Positions 34,334 to 42,288 of a stretch of 64,000 nucleotides of DNA are shown here, piece after piece. Source of the stretch: Solirubrobacter ginsenosidimutans (lineage in GTDB: Bacteria > Actinomycetota > Thermoleophilia > Solirubrobacterales > Solirubrobacteraceae); NCBI RefSeq assembly GCF_027587205.1, contig NZ_JAPDOD010000008.1:62001-126000 (forward strand), given 5' to 3'. Made by a program: the position numbers and the translations under genes. Position 1 is the stretch's first letter, and every line of letters starts with the position of its first letter. The notes beneath the pieces are model-generated. The model worked only from the letters and a program-made list of their open reading frames with translations, was not told where the DNA came from and ran no database searches.

Positions 34334-34987
34334 TTGCTCAACGTCCTCACGGATCACTGGTCCGAGTTCAGCTCGGGCTTCTGGGTGACGGTGCGCCTCG
34401 TGGTGATCTCGTTCGGGATCGCCATGGTCGTCGGCACCCTCGTGGCGGCGTTGCGCATCGCGCCCTCGAAGGGGCTGCAGCGGGTGGGCGGGGTGTATGT
34501 GGAGATCTTCCGCAACATCCCGCTGCTCGTGCTGCTGTTCATCTCCTACGCAGGGCTGCGGCGCGGCGGGGTGGACATCAACGCGTGGGTGGCGGGTACG
34601 GCGTCGCTGGGGCTCTACACCGCCGCCTATGTCGCCGAGGCGCTGCGCTCGGGCGTATTCAGCGTGGGGAAAGGGCAGATCGAGGCGTCGCTGTCGCTCG
34701 GGTTCTCCTACGCGGAGACGTTGCGGCGGATCGTTTTGCCGCAGGCGTTTCGCACGGTGATCTCGCCGCTCGGGTCGCTGACGATCGCGATGATCAAGAA
34801 CTCGGCGATCATCGGCGTGTCGCTGCTCGCGCTGCCTGACCTGCTGAAGGAGGCGCGGATCGTGCAGGCGCGCACGTTCCAGACCGACGAGACGTTCTTC
34901 TGGGCCGCCGTCGGCTACCTGATCCTCACGGGCACCGTGACGCTCGTCATCCGCAACCTCGAGCGCCGGTTCGCGATTCGCAGATGA
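34334..34987 (+). CDS. ABC transporter permease (polar amino-acid type)
   Basis: A 217-aa membrane permease of the HisM/GlnP group from a TTG start, 3 bp after the binding protein. It has about five membrane segments. The EAA loop that contacts the ATPase is visible (GQIEASLSLGFSYAETLRRIVLPQAFR). The downstream gene starts inside its stop codon (ATGA), so the two permeases probably pair in the channel. Confidence 0.94.
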   Translation: MLNVLTDHWSEFSSGFWVTVRLVVISFGIAMVVGTLVAALRIAPSKGLQRVGGVYVEIFRNIPLLVLLFISYAGLRRGGVDINAWVAGTASLGLYTAAYVAEALRSGVFSVGKGQIEASLSLGFSYAETLRRIVLPQAFRTVISPLGSLTIAMIKNSAIIGVSLLALPDLLKEARIVQARTFQTDETFFWAAVGYLILTGTVTLVIRNLERRFAIRR

Positions 34988-35781
34988 ACTATCTCTTCGA
35001 TCCGGACAACTGGGAGTGGCTGACGACCGGCAACAACGTCCGCTTCATCCTCGAGGGTTTCCTGATCAACCTCGAGATCGCGCTGGTCTCGATGGTGCTG
35101 GCGCTGATCTTCGGGCTGGCGCTGGCGCTCCTGCGGCTCTCGACCGCTCGCCCGGTGAGCGTCGCCGCGGGCGCGTGGATCGACCTCTTCCGCAACCTGC
35201 CGCTGATCTTCCTGATCCTCTACTTCGCGCTGGGGCTGCCGTCGTCGTGGAAGCGGGCGTGGGAGGACGCGATGCCGGCGTGGGCGCCGGAGGCGTTCCA
35301 GTCGGGGCTCGTGCTGGGCGCGCTTTTGGGGCTCGTCCTGTACAACAGCGCCGTCCTGGCGGAGATCATGCGCGCCGGCATTCTCTCGCTGCCCCGCGGG
35401 CAGAGCGAGGCCGCCGCGGCGCTGGGCATGACCTACCGGCAGTCGCTGCGCCACGTGATCCTGCCGCAGGGCCTGCGGCGGATGGTGCCGGCGACCGTGT
35501 CGCAGCTGATCACCCTCAACAAGGACACGACGCTGGTCTCGATCATCGCCATCACCGAGGTGATGCGGCGTGCGCGGATCGTCACCGCCTCGAACTTCTT
35601 CACCGTCGTCGAGGCGCCGATCCTGCACGTCTTCATCTTCGTCGGGCTGCTGTTCGTGATCGTCAACTACTCGCTCTCGCGGCTGTCGCGGCGGCTGGAA
35701 CTGCGCGAGCGCAAGCTGACGGGCACGCAGATGAAGCGCGTCCGCGGGCTCGAGGACCAGGTGACGGTCGACCCCGTCTAG
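34984..35781 (+). CDS. ABC transporter permease (polar amino-acid type)
   Basis: A 265-aa permease, second half of the channel. The EAA loop is GQSEAAAALGMTYRQSLRHVILPQGLR. About five membrane segments are seen (for example LEIALVSMVLALIFGLALALL and ILHVFIFVGLLFVIVNYSL). A charged C-terminal tail of about 35 residues is longer than usual. The next gene starts 16 bp downstream in the same direction. Confidence 0.94.
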   Translation: MNYLFDPDNWEWLTTGNNVRFILEGFLINLEIALVSMVLALIFGLALALLRLSTARPVSVAAGAWIDLFRNLPLIFLILYFALGLPSSWKRAWEDAMPAWAPEAFQSGLVLGALLGLVLYNSAVLAEIMRAGILSLPRGQSEAAAALGMTYRQSLRHVILPQGLRRMVPATVSQLITLNKDTTLVSIIAITEVMRRARIVTASNFFTVVEAPILHVFIFVGLLFVIVNYSLSRLSRRLELRERKLTGTQMKRVRGLEDQVTVDPV

Positions 35782-35796
35782 GGTTCGCGCCGTCCT

Positions 35797-36645
35797 ATGT
35801 CCCACCTTCCGTATCTGACCGGCGACGACGTCGCCCGCCACCTGACCCCCGTCGTCGCGATCGACGCGTTGCAGGCCGCGCTCACGGCCGGCTTCGACCC
35901 GGAGACCGACCCGCCGCGGCGGTTCGTCTCACTCGAGGGCGGCGACCTGATCATGATGCCCTCCGAGCTGGGCGGGCACCTCGCCGTGAAGCTCGTGACG
36001 ATCGGCGGCGACCCGCGCGTGCAGGGCGTCGTGGTCGTCTTCTCGAGCGAGACGCTCGCGCCGGTCGCGGTGATCGACGGGATCGCGCTGACCAATGTGC
36101 GCACGTCGGCGGTCTCCGCGCTCGCGGTGCGGCACCTCGCTTCTGCCGACGCCTCGCGGCTGTTGATCTTCGGGCGCGGCCCGCAGGCGCACGCGCACGT
36201 GGAGGCGATCTCGGCGATCCGCCCGATCGCCCACGTCGACCTCGTCGGGCGCGAGGCGGGCGGCGCGCCCGAGTTGGTCGCCGCCGCCGACGTCATCTGC
36301 TGCTGCACGACGTCCTCGACGCCGCTGTTCGACGGGTCGCTCGTGCGCGACGGCGCCGTGGTCGTCGCGATCGGCACGCATGACGCGGACGCGCGCGAGA
36401 CCGACGACGCGCTCGTCTCGCGCGCGAGCGTGATCGTGGAGTCGCGCACGTCCGCGCTGCGCGAGGCGGGTGACGTGGTCTGCGCGATCGAGTCCGGCGC
36501 CCTGTCAGCGGACGCGCTCGTCACGCTCTCCGAGCTGGTGCGCGGGAACGCGGAGATCGGCTCCGGGCCGCGGCTGTTCAAGAGCAGCGGCATGTCGTGG
36601 GAGGACGCCGTGATGGCAGGGAAGCTCACTACGCTCCTGCGATGA
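35797..36645 (+). CDS. Ornithine cyclodeaminase/mu-crystallin family protein
   Basis: A 282-aa NAD(P)-binding protein of the OCD/mu-crystallin family: LAVKLVTIGG, GIALTNVRTSAVSALAVRHLA, the Rossmann motif LLIFGRGPQAHAHVEAI and VAIGTHDADARETDD. It is somewhat shorter than the usual 310-330 aa. Members reduce imines or deaminate amino acids such as ornithine, alanine or pyrroline carboxylates. It follows the amino-acid-type transporter genes and overlaps the nitrilase start (ATGA), so an imine or amino-acid-like intermediate is likely. Confidence 0.9.
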   Translation: MSHLPYLTGDDVARHLTPVVAIDALQAALTAGFDPETDPPRRFVSLEGGDLIMMPSELGGHLAVKLVTIGGDPRVQGVVVVFSSETLAPVAVIDGIALTNVRTSAVSALAVRHLASADASRLLIFGRGPQAHAHVEAISAIRPIAHVDLVGREAGGAPELVAAADVICCCTTSSTPLFDGSLVRDGAVVVAIGTHDADARETDDALVSRASVIVESRTSALREAGDVVCAIESGALSADALVTLSELVRGNAEIGSGPRLFKSSGMSWEDAVMAGKLTTLLR

Positions 36646-37418
36646 CCCGGATCGCCTGCTGCCGGCTCGCCCCGCGCGTCGGCGAGCCGGCCTTCAATCG
36701 CGAGCTCGTGCTGCGCGGGCTGGACGGCGTGGACGCGGACATCGTCGTCCTCCCCGAGCTCGTCACCTCGGGCTACGTGTTCGCCTCCCGCGAGGAAGCG
36801 TCCGCGGCGGCGATCGCCGCCGACGATCCGCGGTTGCGCGAGTGGGGCTCGTTCGGCTCGCTCGTCGTCGGCGGGTTCTGCGAGGCGGGTGAGGACGGTG
36901 CGCTCTACAACAGCGCCGCGGTGGTCGACGGCAGCGGTGTGCTGGCCGTCTACCGCAAGACCCACCTGTGGGATCGCGAGCGCCTGATCTTCACGCCCGG
37001 CGACGTGGCGCCGCCACTGCTCGAGACGCCGTTCGGCCGCGTGGGCGTGCTGATCTGTTACGACATCGAGTTCCCGGAGATGCCACGCTCGCTCGCTCTG
37101 CGCGGCGCGGACCTGATCTGCGCGCCGGTCAACTGGCCGGTGATCGAGCGCCCGCCCGCCGGCGAGCACCCGCCCGAGCAGCTCACCGCGATGTCGTGCG
37201 CGCGCGTGAACCGCATCTTCATGGCGATCTGCGACCGCGAAGGCACCGAGCGCGGCGTCGAGTGGGTGGGTGGCACGGCGGTGATCGACGAGAACGGCTG
37301 GATCGCGGGCGCAACGTCTGCCGACGTCGACCTCATCCGCGCGCGCGACAAGGTCTATTCCGGCCTCAGCGACGCCTTCGCCGACCGCCGCCCCGAGCTC
37401 TACGGCGACCTCGTCTAG
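36642..37418 (+). CDS. Nitrilase-superfamily amidohydrolase
   Basis: A 258-aa carbon-nitrogen hydrolase. The catalytic triad is visible: Glu39 (VVLPELVTSG), Lys106 (YRKTHLW) and Cys139 (VLICYDIEFPE). Enzymes of this size and motif style are usually amidases, such as omega-amidase or N-carbamoyl hydrolases, more than true nitrilases. It is translationally coupled to the OCD-family gene. It could release ammonia from a ring-opened amide made by the molybdenum hydroxylase pathway; this is inference. Confidence 0.92.
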   Translation: MTRIACCRLAPRVGEPAFNRELVLRGLDGVDADIVVLPELVTSGYVFASREEASAAAIAADDPRLREWGSFGSLVVGGFCEAGEDGALYNSAAVVDGSGVLAVYRKTHLWDRERLIFTPGDVAPPLLETPFGRVGVLICYDIEFPEMPRSLALRGADLICAPVNWPVIERPPAGEHPPEQLTAMSCARVNRIFMAICDREGTERGVEWVGGTAVIDENGWIAGATSADVDLIRARDKVYSGLSDAFADRRPELYGDLV

Positions 37419-38050
37419 CGCTTCTCTTCCCAGTGTTGGACGGCGGCGCGGACGTGCGCCTCCATCAAATGCGCCGCGTCGTCTCCACGACGATCGGCCA
37501 CGGCCTGTGCGATCTCGCGGTGCTCGGAGACGTCCGCGCCCTGCCACTCCACCTCGGTCGCGCGGCGTGAGAGCAGGCGGCGGCCCACTTCGACCAGCCA
37601 CAGCGAGTCGAGGATGCGGACGTGCTCTTCGTTGCCGGTCGCGCGGGCGAGGACGAAGTGGAACTCGCGGCTGGCGTCGTGCGCCGCGCTGCCGGTGCGC
37701 GCCTTCTCCTCACGCGTGATCGCGCGCTCCAGCTCGCTCAGGTGACGCTCGCTGCGGCGCTCGGCGGCCAGGCGGGCGATCCCCGGCTCGAGCAGCAGCC
37801 GCACCTCCAGCCGGCGCAGGACCGCGTCGAGGCTGAGCTCGGCGACCCAGAAGCCGCGGTTGGGGTGGGAGTCGACCAGACCTTCGGCGGAGAGCCGTCG
37901 CAGGGCTTCGCGCACGGGCGTCCGCGAGATGCCCAGGCGCTCCGCGAGCTCCACCTGCGCAAGCCGCGCACCGGGCGCGATGTCACCCGCGAGCACGAGC
38001 TCGCGAATGCGCTCGTAGGCGAGATCCACGACGCTGTCGACCTGAAGCAT
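37415..38050 (-). CDS. GntR-family regulator (FCD type)
   Basis: A 211-aa regulator. It has a winged helix (VVDLAYERIRELVLAGDIAPGARLAQVELAERLGISRTPVREALRRL) and an FCD ligand domain with Asp/His candidates (HDASREFHFVLARATGNEEH and VSEHREIAQAV). It is divergent from the large P450 operon starting at 38126. Two AATG-N4-CATT palindromes lie in the 75-bp gap, one near its own start and one over the -10 region of the operon. It is therefore the likely repressor of the operon and of itself. Start ATG 38050 is chosen at the domain start. Confidence 0.93.
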   Translation of the reverse strand: MLQVDSVVDLAYERIRELVLAGDIAPGARLAQVELAERLGISRTPVREALRRLSAEGLVDSHPNRGFWVAELSLDAVLRRLEVRLLLEPGIARLAAERRSERHLSELERAITREEKARTGSAAHDASREFHFVLARATGNEEHVRILDSLWLVEVGRRLLSRRATEVEWQGADVSEHREIAQAVADRRGDDAAHLMEAHVRAAVQHWEEKR

Positions 38051-38062
38051 GAGCAGCACAGT

Positions 38063-38074
38063 AATGCATACATT
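38063..38074. promoter_or_regulatory. Putative GntR operator 1
   Basis: AATGCATACATT, a near-palindrome AATG-N4-CATT, part of a longer repeat with the site at 38107 (both contain ATACATTAT). It is 13 bp upstream of the regulator's own start on the minus strand. Confidence 0.5.
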
Positions 38075-38090
38075 ATTTGTTCGCAAGGCC

Positions 38091-38118
38091 TTGACAGGCG
38101 AAACAGAATGGATACATT
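38091..38118 (+). promoter_or_regulatory. Promoter of the P450 operon, probably leaderless
   Basis: TTGACA at 38091-38096 is a perfect -35. TACATT at 38113-38118 is a fair -10, at 16-bp spacing. The ATG of the first gene is at 38126, 7 bases after the -10, so transcription would start at or next to the start codon. No Shine-Dalgarno sequence fits in between. Confidence 0.6.
38107..38118. promoter_or_regulatory. Putative GntR operator 2, over the -10 box
   Basis: AATGGATACATT matches the site at 38063 in 11 of 12 positions, with 44 bp (about four helix turns) between the two. It covers the -10 region of the operon promoter, as expected for a repressor site. Confidence 0.5.
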
Positions 38119-38125
38119 ATGCGCC

Positions 38126-38998
38126 ATGCCAGCCGCCGAAACGCATCGTCGGGTCCGCGTCGAACACGCTGGTGAGCCGGTGTGGGGGCGTCTGGACAGC
38201 GGCGCGATCGTGCTCGACACCGGCGAGCGGATCGCCGAGGCGCAGGCGCGCTACCTCGCGCCCGCGACGCCGTCGAAGATCATCGCCGTCCACCTGACGT
38301 ACCGCAGCCGGGTCGAGGAGTACGCCGCGCGCATCCCGCCGCAGCCCTCGTACTTCATGAAGCCGCCGACCACGCTCAACGGTCACCGCGGCAGCGTCCG
38401 CCGCCCCGCGGGCACGCGCTTCCTCAACTACGAGGGCGAGCTCGCGGTCGTGATCGGCGAGCGCATGAAGGGCGTCAGCGCGGACGAGGCACTGACGTAC
38501 GTCGCCGGCTACACGTGCGCGAACGACGTCGGCCTGCACGACTTCCGCCACGCCGACCGCGGCTCGATGCTGCGCGTCAAGGGCCAGGACGGCTTCCTGC
38601 CGCTCGGCCCCGAGCTCGTCCCCGCGGGCGAATTCGACCCCACCGACTTCACCCTGCGCACGTACCTCAATGGCGAGGTCGTCCAGGAGGCGCACGCGAG
38701 CGATCTGCTGTTCGCCGTCGCCTACCAGCTGGCCGACCTGTCGCGGCTGATCACCCTCGAGCCCGGGGACGTGATCCTCACCGGCACGCCGGCCAATTCC
38801 CGTCCCATGGAGCCCGGTGACACCGTCGAGGTGGAGATCGACGGCATCGGCCGGCTCACGAACTCCGTCCAGGAGTGGGACGTTGACCTGTCGGGGCCGG
38901 GCGATCAGCCCGAGACCTCGGCGCAGACCCTGCATGTGGCGCTCGCGATTCCGGAGGAGGAAGCCGAGCGCATGGTCGAGGAGAGGACCGCCCGATGA
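38126..38998 (+). CDS. Fumarylacetoacetate hydrolase family enzyme (HpaG-like)
   Basis: A 290-aa FAH-fold enzyme, first gene of the P450 operon. Metal ligands are expected in NYEGELAVVIGE and in AGYTCANDVGLHDFRHAD. LITLEPGDVILTGTPANSRPMEPGDTVEVEIDGIG is typical for the C-terminus. Relatives are 4-oxalocrotonate decarboxylases, 5-oxopent-3-ene-tricarboxylate decarboxylase/isomerases (HpaG) and acylpyruvases. In a meta-cleavage pathway it would act after the aldehyde dehydrogenase. The ATG has almost no leader. A C-terminal extension of about 35 residues is longer than usual. Confidence 0.9.
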   Translation: MPAAETHRRVRVEHAGEPVWGRLDSGAIVLDTGERIAEAQARYLAPATPSKIIAVHLTYRSRVEEYAARIPPQPSYFMKPPTTLNGHRGSVRRPAGTRFLNYEGELAVVIGERMKGVSADEALTYVAGYTCANDVGLHDFRHADRGSMLRVKGQDGFLPLGPELVPAGEFDPTDFTLRTYLNGEVVQEAHASDLLFAVAYQLADLSRLITLEPGDVILTGTPANSRPMEPGDTVEVEIDGIGRLTNSVQEWDVDLSGPGDQPETSAQTLHVALAIPEEEAERMVEERTAR

Positions 38999-39186
38999 CC
39001 CGAGTCCACGTCGATATGAACCTGTGCCAGAGCCACGGCGAGTGCGTGTACGTCGCGCCTGACATCTTCGAGCTCGGTGACGACGACGTCCTGCGCTGGC
39101 GCGAGGAGATCTCGCCCGAGGAGCGCGAGGTCGCCCAGGAGGCCGCCGACGCCTGCCCGATGCTGGCCATCCGGCTCGAAGGCTGA
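38995..39186 (+). CDS. CxxH-type ferredoxin (P450 partner)
   Basis: A 63-aa ferredoxin. Its cluster motif is Cys11-x2-His14-x2-Cys17 with a distant Cys54-Pro (CQSHGEC and ADACPM). The second Cys of the usual CxxCxxC is His. Such ferredoxins carry [3Fe-4S] or histidine-ligated clusters and are common electron donors of actinobacterial P450s. It is coupled to the FAH gene (ATGA) and to the reductase (TGATG). It should carry electrons from the reductase to the P450 encoded at 42289. Confidence 0.94.
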   Translation: MTRVHVDMNLCQSHGECVYVAPDIFELGDDDVLRWREEISPEEREVAQEAADACPMLAIRLEG

Positions 39187-40289
39187 TGCGCCCGATCGTC
39201 ATCGTCGGCGCCTCGCTCGCCGGCCTGCGCGCGGCGACCGCCGTACGGGCGGCAGGCTGGGCGGGCCGCGTGGTGCTCGTCGGCGACGAGCCGCACAAGC
39301 CGTACACGCGCCCGCCGCTCTCCAAGGAGGTGCTCGACGGTCGCCACACGGTCGAGACCGGCGCCTTCCCGTGTGAGGAGCTCGACGTCGAGTGGCGCCT
39401 GGGCGAGCCGGCGACCGCCCTCGACGTGGCCGCGCGCACCGTCACGATCGGCGACGAGGCGGTCGAGTACGAGACGCTGATCATCGCCACCGGCACCCGC
39501 GCCCGCACCTGGCCGGGGGAGACGGCCGCGAACGTCTTCACGCTGCGAGACCGCGACGACGCCATCGCGCTCAAGGCCGCCTTGGCGACCGCCAAGACCG
39601 TCGCGATCGTCGGCGCGGGCTTCATCGGCTGCGAAGTGGCTTCGAGCGCCCGCAAGCTCGGCCTCGAGGTCACGCTGCTCGACGTCGCCGAGCAGCCGAT
39701 GCTCGCGCTCGGTGCCGAGCTGGGTGCCCGCTGCGCGGCTCTGCACCGCGACCACGGCGTCGAGCTGCGTCTGGGCGCGCCCGCGGACCTCGCGGCGCTG
39801 GATCATGACGTGATCGTGGTCGCCCTCGGCGCGCTCCCGAACATCGAGTGGCTGGAAGGCTCGGGCCTGACTTTGGACCGTGGCGTGGTCTGCGACGCGA
39901 ACCTGCAGGCCGCCCCGCACGTCTTCGCGGCCGGTGACGTCGCGGTGTGGCCGCACCCGCTGGCCGACGGCGAGCCCATCCGCGTCGAGCACTGGACGAA
40001 CGCCGCCGAGCAGGGCGCGCACGCCGGCCGCAACGCACTGGCCGAGACGCCGAAGCCCTACGAGGCCGTGCCGTACTTCTGGACCGACCAATACGACGTC
40101 AAGATCCAGGCCGCGGGCCTTCCCGCCCGCGCGGAGCGCGTCGAGCTGATCGAGCCCGACGTCGCGGTCGGCGTCCGCGGGGAGCATGTCGTCTCGGTCG
40201 TGACGTTCAACGCTCCGCGCAAGCTGATGCAGTACCGCCGCCGGCTGGCAAGCCGCCCACGGCTCGACGAGCTGGTGTCGCTCGCATGA
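39186..40289 (+). CDS. FAD-dependent ferredoxin reductase
   Basis: A 367-aa pyridine-nucleotide-disulfide-type reductase. It has FAD site VIVGASLAGLRAA, NAD(P)H site VAIVGAGFIGCEVASSARKLG and late FAD motif VFAAGDVAVWPHP. The PYTRPPLSKEVL segment is typical of putidaredoxin-reductase-like enzymes. It reduces the CxxH ferredoxin encoded just upstream. It is slightly short at the C-terminus compared with about 400 aa. Confidence 0.94.
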   Translation: MRPIVIVGASLAGLRAATAVRAAGWAGRVVLVGDEPHKPYTRPPLSKEVLDGRHTVETGAFPCEELDVEWRLGEPATALDVAARTVTIGDEAVEYETLIIATGTRARTWPGETAANVFTLRDRDDAIALKAALATAKTVAIVGAGFIGCEVASSARKLGLEVTLLDVAEQPMLALGAELGARCAALHRDHGVELRLGAPADLAALDHDVIVVALGALPNIEWLEGSGLTLDRGVVCDANLQAAPHVFAAGDVAVWPHPLADGEPIRVEHWTNAAEQGAHAGRNALAETPKPYEAVPYFWTDQYDVKIQAAGLPARAERVELIEPDVAVGVRGEHVVSVVTFNAPRKLMQYRRRLASRPRLDELVSLA

Positions 40290-40945
40290 TCCTCGTCCGC
40301 CAGCACGGCGAATCCGGGCCGCCGGCGCTGCTGGGGGAGTGGCTCGACGCGCGTGGCATCGCCTACGTGGTCAGCGACTCGCGCACCAACCACACGCCGG
40401 ACGTGCGCGAGTTCGAGGCCGTCGCCAGCCTCGGCTGCCGCTACTCGCCGGTCGACGCCGACGTGCCGCAGGTCGCGGCCGAGATCGCGCTGATCACGCG
40501 CGCCGTCGAACACGACGTCCCGGTCCTCGGCCTGTGTTACGGCGGCCAGGTGCTCGCCCACGTGCTCGGCGGCACGATCGAGGCCGCTCCGACGCCCGAG
40601 TTCGGCTGGCGCGAGATCGAGACCGACGAGCCGGACGCCGTTCCGAGCGGGCCGTGGCTGCTGTGGCACTACCAGCGCTTCACCGTCCCGCCGGGGGCAA
40701 CGGCGATCGCCCGGACCAGGGACGCCACGCAGGCGTTCCGCCACGGCCGCCATCTCGGCCTGCAGTTCCATCCCGAATCCACGACGGACATCGTCGAAGG
40801 CTGGGCTCGCAAGGACGTCGAGAAGCTCAAGACCGTCGGCGTGACCGACGGTCTGGCGCTGATCGAGGCGCCTGCCGAGCAGCAGGACGCGGCGAGGCAG
40901 GCGGCGTTCCGCCTCTTCGACGCCTTCAGAGGAGAGAGCGCATGA
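40286..40945 (+). CDS. Class I glutamine amidotransferase-like hydrolase
   Basis: A 219-aa GATase1-fold protein of the GMP-synthase-like kind. The nucleophile is Cys84 (VLGLCYGGQVLAHVLGG) with His162 and Glu164 (LGLQFHPES). There is no synthetase domain, so it probably hydrolyses gamma-glutamyl amides, as PuuD and the TdnT/AtdA2-type proteins of aniline pathways are thought to do. It is coupled (ATGA) to the reductase before it and to the glutamine-synthetase-like gene after it, which supports a glutamylation and deglutamylation pair. Confidence 0.9.
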   Translation: MILVRQHGESGPPALLGEWLDARGIAYVVSDSRTNHTPDVREFEAVASLGCRYSPVDADVPQVAAEIALITRAVEHDVPVLGLCYGGQVLAHVLGGTIEAAPTPEFGWREIETDEPDAVPSGPWLLWHYQRFTVPPGATAIARTRDATQAFRHGRHLGLQFHPESTTDIVEGWARKDVEKLKTVGVTDGLALIEAPAEQQDAARQAAFRLFDAFRGESA

Positions 40946-42282
40946 TCGAGGAGAGAGGGTTGATGGCCCGCCCGCCGGAGCTCAACGACCAGTCCGTGAC
41001 ATCGGTGCGGGTGGTCTACAGCGACCTGCACGGCGTCACCCGCGGCAAGGACGTCCCGATCGGCGAGTTCGATCGCGCGGCCGAGCACGGCCTCGCGTTC
41101 TGCTCGGCGATCATGGGCACCGACCTGCGCCACACGCCGGTGGTGGGTGGGGAGGCCGGCTACCCGGACCTCGTCGCCAAGCCGGACCTGAGCACGCTCA
41201 CGCTGCTGCCGTGGGAGCCGGGCGTCGCTTGCTGCATCGCCGATCTGGAGCCCGTGAGCGGCACGAGCGCCGCGCCCGCCGACCCGCGCGGCGCCGTGCG
41301 CAAGGCCGTCGCCGCGTTCGAGGAACTCGGCTACAGCCCGATCTCCGGCCCCGAGCTCGAGTTCTTCCTCTGCGTCGCCGACCCGAGCGCGCCCAACGGC
41401 ATCCGCCGCTACGTCGACCACCTGAGCATGGTCTACACCGTCGGCCCGCAGGCGGACCCGAAGGGCGTCGTGCGCCAGATCACGGAGGCGTTGTCGCGGC
41501 TCGGCATGGGCACGTTCGCCGCCAACCACGAGTTCATGAACTCGCAGTACGAGATCAACCTCCGCCACGCGCCCGCGCTGACCGCCGCCGACCGGGCCTT
41601 CCGGCTCAAGAGCGCCGTGAAGGACGTCGCCGCGATCCACGGCCTGATCGCGACCTTCATGGGCAAGCCGTTCAACGACCAGGGCGGCTCGGGGTTCCAC
41701 TTCCACTTCTCGCTGGACCGCGAGGACGACAACGCGTTCGCCGACCACGGCGACCCGGACGGCGTGTCGGACACGTTGCGTCACTTCACCGCCGGCATCC
41801 TCGCGCACGCCCACGCGCTGACCGCGTTCCTGAACCCGACGATCAACGCGTACCGGCGCCTGGTCCCCGACTCGCTCGCGCCCACCCACGCCAACTGGGG
41901 CTGGGACAACCGCACGAGCTTCATCCGCATTCCCGCCGAGCGCGGCCGCGCGTCGCGGGTCGAGGTTCGCGTCGGCGACGGCAGCGCGAATCCCTATCTC
42001 GCCACCGCCGCGCTGCTGTTCGCCGGCCTGCACGGCGTAAGGGAGGAGCTGCCGCTCGGCCCGCCCGTCGGCGGCGACGCCTACACGCTCGACGACCCGG
42101 GTGAGCCGCTGCCCACCAGCCTCGAGCAGGCGCTCGACGCGCTCGAGGCCGACACCGTCCTGCGCGACGCCATGGGCCCGCAGATCGTCGACACCTTCCT
42201 CGCCGTCAAACGCTTCGAGGTCGAACGCCATCGCACGTGGGTGTCCGACTGGGAGCTGGCCGAGTACCTCCACCACCTCTAG
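40942..42282 (+). CDS. Glutamine-synthetase-like gamma-glutamyl-amide ligase
   Basis: A 446-aa protein of the glutamine synthetase superfamily, PuuA/aniline type. The Mg/ATP motifs are ISGPELEFFL, GGSGFHFHFSL, NRTSFIRIP and RVEVRVGDGSANPYL. The length matches type I-like ligases, but a biosynthetic role is unlikely in this setting. It should join glutamate to an amine with ATP. Its amidotransferase partner overlaps upstream (ATGA). The ATG at 40942 has a good AGGAG site; ATG at 40963 with another purine run is a possible second start. Confidence 0.92.
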   Translation: MIEERGLMARPPELNDQSVTSVRVVYSDLHGVTRGKDVPIGEFDRAAEHGLAFCSAIMGTDLRHTPVVGGEAGYPDLVAKPDLSTLTLLPWEPGVACCIADLEPVSGTSAAPADPRGAVRKAVAAFEELGYSPISGPELEFFLCVADPSAPNGIRRYVDHLSMVYTVGPQADPKGVVRQITEALSRLGMGTFAANHEFMNSQYEINLRHAPALTAADRAFRLKSAVKDVAAIHGLIATFMGKPFNDQGGSGFHFHFSLDREDDNAFADHGDPDGVSDTLRHFTAGILAHAHALTAFLNPTINAYRRLVPDSLAPTHANWGWDNRTSFIRIPAERGRASRVEVRVGDGSANPYLATAALLFAGLHGVREELPLGPPVGGDAYTLDDPGEPLPTSLEQALDALEADTVLRDAMGPQIVDTFLAVKRFEVERHRTWVSDWELAEYLHHL

Positions 42283-42288
42283 GACGCC

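Noticed and set aside
40942..42282. Calling the ligase the main nitrogen-assimilating glutamine synthetase
   Set aside because: It lies inside a catabolic operon, overlaps an amidotransferase-like hydrolase gene, and its motifs resemble the PuuA/aniline-type ligases.
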